From Akkermansiaceae bacterium UBA6138 (GTDB lineage: Bacteria > Verrucomicrobiota > Verrucomicrobiia > Verrucomicrobiales > DEV007): 10,710 nt of DNA. This document shows positions 7,020 to 10,710 of this stretch, one piece after another. The stretch is from the NCBI GenBank assembly GCA_002422425.1, contig DIVG01000020.1:24902-35611 (forward strand), read 5' to 3'. The notes beneath the pieces are model-generated. The model saw only the letters and a program-made list of their open reading frames with translations. It did not search any database and had not been told where the DNA came from. The translations under genes and the position numbers were made by a program. Numbering within the stretch: position 1 is the stretch's first letter; each line of letters starts with the position of its first letter.

Positions 7020-7523
7020 ATGTTTTTGCCCCGTTCATTGTCTTTCCATGCAGTTTTTGTTTTGCTGGTCGCGTGCGGCTTCTTTGCCGCCGCGCGGGCG
7101 CAATTGCCGCAGGGATCCCCGTTTCCGCCTGACGCTCCGGAGCACGAGGCTCTCACCGCCGCGAGTCCGTTTCTCGATGGGGGGGACTTTTCTCTGCGGC
7201 GGGACTACTGGCAGGGAAGTCTCACGACCAAAACCGGCAGGGGACTGAAACTGCAATTCTTTAAAGGGAATACGTATCGGCTTTTCTTCGGCGTTGCTCC
7301 TTCAGCGCTCCCGAAAGACGGCACCCTCCATCTCCATCTTTACAATGCCGCCGGCGAAGAGGTCGCTCACGCCCCGGGCGAAGCCGGCAAGTCTGCCGTC
7401 GCGCTTCACTTTGAGAACACGCTCAAGACGGGCCTTTACCTTGTCCTCATGCGGGTCGAGCTCCCCCCCGGTCCGCTCGCGGAGGAGGAAATGCCGGCGG
7501 TGATGTTTTATGGGTGGCAGTGA
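7020..7523 (+). CDS. Secreted protein of unknown function
   Basis: A 167-residue protein I do not recognise. The ATG at 7020 gives a textbook signal peptide (basic Arg5, hydrophobic core about 10-22, ARA cleavage before Gln28), whereas the longer in-frame start at 6951 would bury it behind a polar leader. The mature part begins with a Pro-rich segment, has no cysteine, no lipobox and no further membrane segment, and is rich in alternating hydrophobic and polar residues (for example LKLQFFKGNTYRLFFGV and TLHLHLYNAAGEEV), which suggests a beta-sandwich. The pattern of a strand pair ending in GLYLVLMRVEL resembles carbohydrate- or cell-surface-binding folds, but nothing permits naming one. It diverges from the SNase-like gene and converges with the copper ATPase gene, ending 12 bp from its stop. 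Confidence 0.7.
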   Translation: MFLPRSLSFHAVFVLLVACGFFAAARAQLPQGSPFPPDAPEHEALTAASPFLDGGDFSLRRDYWQGSLTTKTGRGLKLQFFKGNTYRLFFGVAPSALPKDGTLHLHLYNAAGEEVAHAPGEAGKSAVALHFENTLKTGLYLVLMRVELPPGPLAEEEMPAVMFYGWQ

Positions 7524-7535
7524 GGGGCGGACCTC

Positions 7536-9974
7536 TCAGACCCGCGCCGCCATCGCCGTCGTGACGACGGAGCTGAGAGGCATCAGGATTGCGGCGAGGA
7601 GAGGGCTCATGAGACCGGCGAGGCTGAGGCTGATGGCGAAAAGATTGTAAAGCAGGGCGACGGTGAAGATCTTGGCGACATGGGTGCGGCGGCGGGTCGC
7701 GCCGTCGAGGAGGAGCTGGATAGCGTGGAAACCGCGTCCGGTGAAGACAAAGTCGGCGCGGCTTTCGATCGCGCGAATCCCGGTGGCAGGCGATCCGGTC
7801 GCGGCGGCGACCTGAAAGGCGAGGCTGTCATTGCCGCCGTCGCCGACGAAGAGGGTGGACTCTGGCGCCTCGGCGGCGATGAAGGCGGCTTTTTCCTCGG
7901 GACTGAGGTTGGCGTGCACGTTCTCCGGTGAAAGGCCGAGTTTTGCGGCGGTGTCGGCGACGCGCGCCCGATCGGGATCGCCGCTGAGGAGACGAATGCG
8001 GTAGCCGCGGTCGCGGAGTCGTTTGAGCTGCTCAATGGCACCGTCCCGGATCGCTTCTTCCAGGTGGAAAGTGGCGAGGCGAAGGCCGTTGCGTGAGAGG
8101 GAGCTACCTTGAACGGCGGCGGGTCGTGAATCGGGACAGGCCCAGTCGTCGCGGCCGAGTCTCCAGGTATCTCCACTGACGGGATCGTGAAAGCGCACCC
8201 CTTTGCCGGGGACTTCTTCGAGGCCGGTGAGGCCCGCGAGAGCGCGGACATCGTTGCGGACCCCAAAGCGGGTCAGGAGGACGTCGTGGAGGGCGCGTCC
8301 GACGGGATGGTGATTGCTGATCGTGAGATGGTGGAGCGCCTCAATGGCGGCGGGATCGAGGGCCTCAATCGCTTCGGGATTGGTGAGGCGCTTAATTGGC
8401 TCGGTGAGGGTGCCGGTTTTGTCAAAGTCGAGCCGGGTGACTTTGCGGAGGCGGTTCCAGAGCGAGTGACGCCGGATGAAAACGCCGTGGCTTTTTAGTT
8501 TTGCCAGGAGAATTTCGTCGAGGAGCGGCAGGGCGAGGCCAAGGGCGCAGGGGCAGGAGACGACGAGCACGGAGATGAGAACTTGCAGGGAATCGGCGAC
8601 GCCTTTTCCCGCCGCGAGCCAGGCACCGGCACCGGCGAGGGCGACGAGGATGACGGTGACGAGGTAATATTTGCGAATGGGATGGGTCGAAGTCGCGGCG
8701 GTGTGTGAGCCGGGGTCCTCCTCGACGGGGGCGAAGAGTTGCTCAAGAAAGGAGCCGGAGTAGGCGTGCCCGGCGACGAGGCGGATCGGTTCGGCGGTGC
8801 CGTTTTTGGCTCCGGCGGGGACGCGCTGTCCGGCGAGGAAGAGGACGGGTTCGGGCTCGCCGTTGATCCAGTCGAGCTGGAAGCGGGCGGTGCCGGACTC
8901 CAGGCGGGCCTCGACGGGGACCATGGCTCCGGCGGGGATCTCGAGGAGGTCGCCGGCATTGATGCGGGAGAGGGTGATGCGCTCGCGATCGCCCGCGGCA
9001 TTGAGGCGGAAGGCGGCGGTCATGTCGCGTTCGCGGGCCCAGAGCTGGCGGCGGTTGCGGTCGAGGAGTCGAAGGTGGATATATCGGCCTGAGAGCATCA
9101 GAAAGGCGAAGATCGCGACGAAGTCGAAGTAGAGCATGTGCTCGACCCCGAAGAGAAATCCGCCGACAGAGCCGAGGTAGGCGGCGATAAGCCCGAGGGA
9201 GATGGGCACGTCCATGTGGAGGCTGCGGAGCTTCCAGGAGTTGACGGCGCGTTGAAAAAAGTAAGAGCCACCCACGGCGAGGGCGAGGGTGGAGGAGGCA
9301 AAGGCGACGAGCATGAAGAGCCGCGCGAGTTCGTCACCGGTGTCGAGCCCGAGATACGAGGGCAGAGTGAAGGCCATCGTGTTCATGGCGAGCCCGGCGG
9401 TGACGCCGAGCCGGGTGAGGAGGGCGCCGCTCTCCTGCGGTGCCTCGTCGTCGGCGTTGCAGAGGAAGGCGGGGTAACCGTAGCGGTGGAGATCGCGGAC
9501 GAAGTCGAGCACGGGGAATTCACCAGGATTCCACCAGAGGGTGAGGGTGGACCGGGCCGTGTCGCTGCTCATTTTGAGAGCCCCGGGATGCTGGCGGAAA
9601 AGGTGGTCGATGAGCCAGACGCAGGCGGTGCACGAAAGGTTGCCGATGCGCAGGGTCAGGCGCGCGGGAGAGTCGGGGGAGGGCCGCTGGGTCTCGGCCT
9701 CGGTGATGGCTTCGGCGAGTTCGTCGATCTGGTCACCGGCCGGCTCGGCATTGGCGGCGGGCTGAAGGACGCGACGTCCGAGGAGATCATAGAAGGAGCC
9801 GAAGCCGCCCGACTGAATGAGGTCATGCACGACCCGGCAGCCTGAGCAGCAGAATTTTTCCGTCTCAAAGCGGGGCTGGAACCGGTTTCCGCAATGATCG
9901 CAGCGCCGCTGTTCGAGAGTCGTGGCGGAGCCGGATCGGGCGGGTGAAGAGGGGGCGGAGGTGATCACGCTCAT
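7536..9974 (-). CDS. ccoI: Copper-transporting P1B-type ATPase, CcoI/FixI type
   Basis: An 812-residue heavy-metal P-type ATPase that would move copper across the inner membrane, typically to supply the CuB site of cbb3 oxidase. In order: an N-terminal cysteine-rich metal-binding domain (CxxC 25-28, CC 42-43, C46; PF12156-like), an HMA domain with CTAC (115-118), transmembrane helices, an actuator domain, CPC in SCPCALG (473-479), phosphorylation motif DKTGT (518-522), HP motif His556-Pro557, and the hinge GDGGND (711-716). The last helices carry YN and MPLSS, the copper-type signatures. The actuator loop reads NGE (371-373) instead of TGE. The Cys-rich N-terminal domain plus HMA order is characteristic of CcoI/FixI rather than CopA. 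It follows the TauE/SafE-like gene with an ATGA overlap, so the two are translationally coupled. Downstream there is no ccoS; the neighbour is a convergent gene. Confidence 0.9.
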   Translation of the reverse strand: MSVITSAPSSPARSGSATTLEQRRCDHCGNRFQPRFETEKFCCSGCRVVHDLIQSGGFGSFYDLLGRRVLQPAANAEPAGDQIDELAEAITEAETQRPSPDSPARLTLRIGNLSCTACVWLIDHLFRQHPGALKMSSDTARSTLTLWWNPGEFPVLDFVRDLHRYGYPAFLCNADDEAPQESGALLTRLGVTAGLAMNTMAFTLPSYLGLDTGDELARLFMLVAFASSTLALAVGGSYFFQRAVNSWKLRSLHMDVPISLGLIAAYLGSVGGFLFGVEHMLYFDFVAIFAFLMLSGRYIHLRLLDRNRRQLWARERDMTAAFRLNAAGDRERITLSRINAGDLLEIPAGAMVPVEARLESGTARFQLDWINGEPEPVLFLAGQRVPAGAKNGTAEPIRLVAGHAYSGSFLEQLFAPVEEDPGSHTAATSTHPIRKYYLVTVILVALAGAGAWLAAGKGVADSLQVLISVLVVSCPCALGLALPLLDEILLAKLKSHGVFIRRHSLWNRLRKVTRLDFDKTGTLTEPIKRLTNPEAIEALDPAAIEALHHLTISNHHPVGRALHDVLLTRFGVRNDVRALAGLTGLEEVPGKGVRFHDPVSGDTWRLGRDDWACPDSRPAAVQGSSLSRNGLRLATFHLEEAIRDGAIEQLKRLRDRGYRIRLLSGDPDRARVADTAAKLGLSPENVHANLSPEEKAAFIAAEAPESTLFVGDGGNDSLAFQVAAATGSPATGIRAIESRADFVFTGRGFHAIQLLLDGATRRRTHVAKIFTVALLYNLFAISLSLAGLMSPLLAAILMPLSSVVTTAMAARV
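9971..9974 (-). promoter_or_regulatory. ATGA stop-start overlap, translational coupling
   Basis: The TGA stop of the TauE/SafE-like gene shares bases with the ATG of the copper ATPase. Such overlaps usually mean the second gene is translated by reinitiation, tying the amounts of both membrane proteins together. Confidence 0.85.
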
Positions 9975-10684
9975 TTGATCTCGAGGTCGCAGCGACAGCT
10001 GCCGGTGACGGCTTTTTCATTCGCCTGTCCGAAGCCGATGTAAGAGAAATGCCACAGTAGAGAGATCGCAGCGGTGGCGGCGAGGGTTCGTTTCGCGATG
10101 AGGAATCCTTTTGCTCCGAGTTTCTGATTCACCCACGACGAGCCGATCTGGACGGCCCAGATCGCGGGGATGGCACCGAGCCCGAAGGCGAGCATGATCT
10201 CGACCCCGCGAATGGTGGAGCCGCTCGCGAGGGCGAGGGCGAGGATGGCGTAGAGCGGACCGCAGGGCAGAAGAGGGGTGACGAGGCCGATGATCGCGGC
10301 GCGGGCCAGCGGGGGGAATTTCAGCGTCTTGAGGCGGACCTGGAGCATGATCTTTCCGAGCCCGGGGATGGCCGCCATTTTCTTGTCGAGACCGAAGACG
10401 ATCGCGATGAGGAAGAGGATGAGGAGGAGCGGGAGCCATTGCACTCCGGCCGGCGAGATCGTGAAGCCGATGCGGCTCCCGATAAAGCCCATGATGGCTC
10501 CGGCGATACTGTAGCCGACAAGGCGGCTGAAATGGTAAAGGCCGACCGAGGCGAGAGCGGGCCCGCGTCCGGCGATGCCGAGCCCGCAGGTGAGGAGCCC
10601 GCACATCCCCGCGCAGTGGAGACTCGTGGCAAGCCCGGCGACGAAGATCGCGCCAAGGGTGATGGTTGCGGGGTCGGGAGTCAT
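9971..10684 (-). CDS. TauE/SafE-family (DsbD_2-like) membrane protein linked to cbb3 oxidase assembly
   Basis: A 237-residue polytopic inner-membrane protein with about six helices. It carries the family marks HCAGMCG (23-29) in the first helix, YHFSRLVGYSIAG (50-62), and TPLLPCGPLY (136-145) in a later helix, matching the group annotated as sulfite exporter TauE/SafE, also called DsbD_2 (PF13386) or UreH-like. These conserved Cys/His residues are within or near the membrane and may handle metal or thiol chemistry; the name sulfite exporter is inherited and not evidence of sulfite transport. Proteins of this group are commonly encoded next to ccoI and ccoG/ccoH in cbb3 operons. The C-terminus ends with an extra CRC pair (Cys230, Cys232). 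It overlaps the ATPase start by four bases. The ATG at 10684 is the last possible in-frame start before the repeats at the window edge. Confidence 0.85.
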   Translation of the reverse strand: MTPDPATITLGAIFVAGLATSLHCAGMCGLLTCGLGIAGRGPALASVGLYHFSRLVGYSIAGAIMGFIGSRIGFTISPAGVQWLPLLLILFLIAIVFGLDKKMAAIPGLGKIMLQVRLKTLKFPPLARAAIIGLVTPLLPCGPLYAILALALASGSTIRGVEIMLAFGLGAIPAIWAVQIGSSWVNQKLGAKGFLIAKRTLAATAAISLLWHFSYIGFGQANEKAVTGSCRCDLEIK

Positions 10685-10688
10685 TCTG

Positions 10689-10710
10689 GCTTTTTAGCTT
10701 TTTAGCTTTT
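10689..10710. repeat. 8-bp tandem repeat just upstream of the TauE/SafE-like gene
   Basis: The unit GCTTTTTA occurs twice in full (10689-10696 and 10697-10704) and a third time at least in part (10705-10710, cut by the window edge). On the coding strand it reads as TAAAAAGC units starting four bases before the ATG. An upstream gene could end in one of the in-line TAA triplets, since no other intergenic space is visible. Confidence 0.75.

Noticed and set aside
9138..9845. A 235-residue Gly/Glu-rich open frame opposite the copper ATPase
   Set aside because: It is antisense to the HMA and membrane part of an intact P-type ATPase; its Gly/Glu bias is what GC-rich Ala/Leu codons give on the other strand.
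1..10710. CRISPR arrays, tRNA or rRNA genes, insertion sequences, attachment sites, toxin-antitoxin or defence genes
   Set aside because: No spaced direct repeats, cloverleaf with conserved T-arm, transposase or integrase motif, or known defence domain was seen on either strand.

Overview
The window is a GC-rich, densely packed bacterial chromosome segment. It holds nine protein-coding genes, six of them complete and unremarkable in layout, and no rRNA, tRNA, CRISPR array, transposase or phage gene that I can see. Gene content points to a Gram-negative, respiring organism: a Tat-exported beta-propeller protein, signal peptides on small secreted proteins, and a CcoI-type copper ATPase beside a TauE/SafE-like membrane protein. 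A DUF6172 protein and most start codons lacking a clear Shine-Dalgarno sequence fit Verrucomicrobiota or a relative. This placement is an inference from style and gene families, not a proven assignment.

Region 1 (111-4681, + strand) has three co-directional genes. They are a Tat-signal, TolB/oligogalacturonate-lyase-like beta-propeller protein, a DEAD-box RNA helicase with all canonical motifs, and a half-plus-half ABC exporter (six-helix membrane domain fused to a nucleotide-binding domain). They are separated by 59 and 114 bp. The second gap contains a nested inverted repeat, so they need not be one operon.

Region 2 (4688-7523) is a set of short single genes in alternating orientation: an exported lactonase-family beta-propeller protein (-), a DUF6172 protein (+), a secreted SNase-like protein with a degraded active site (-), and a small secreted protein of unknown function (+). 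The divergent gap between the lactonase and DUF6172 genes carries a near-perfect 20-bp palindrome (operator candidate). The convergent gap after DUF6172 carries a long hairpin (terminator candidate).

Region 3 (7536-10684, - strand) is a two-gene translationally coupled unit: a TauE/SafE (DsbD_2-like) membrane protein followed, with a 4-bp ATGA overlap, by a copper-transporting P1B ATPase of the CcoI/FixI type. In other bacteria these two sit at the end of gene sets for cbb3-type cytochrome c oxidase assembly, so the oxidase structural genes probably lie just beyond position 10710. CcoS is not present downstream of the ATPase.

I found no convincing previously undescribed system. The most interesting items are the apparently non-catalytic, C-terminally short SNase-like protein, the TGE-to-NGE change in the ATPase, and the palindrome in the divergent promoter region.
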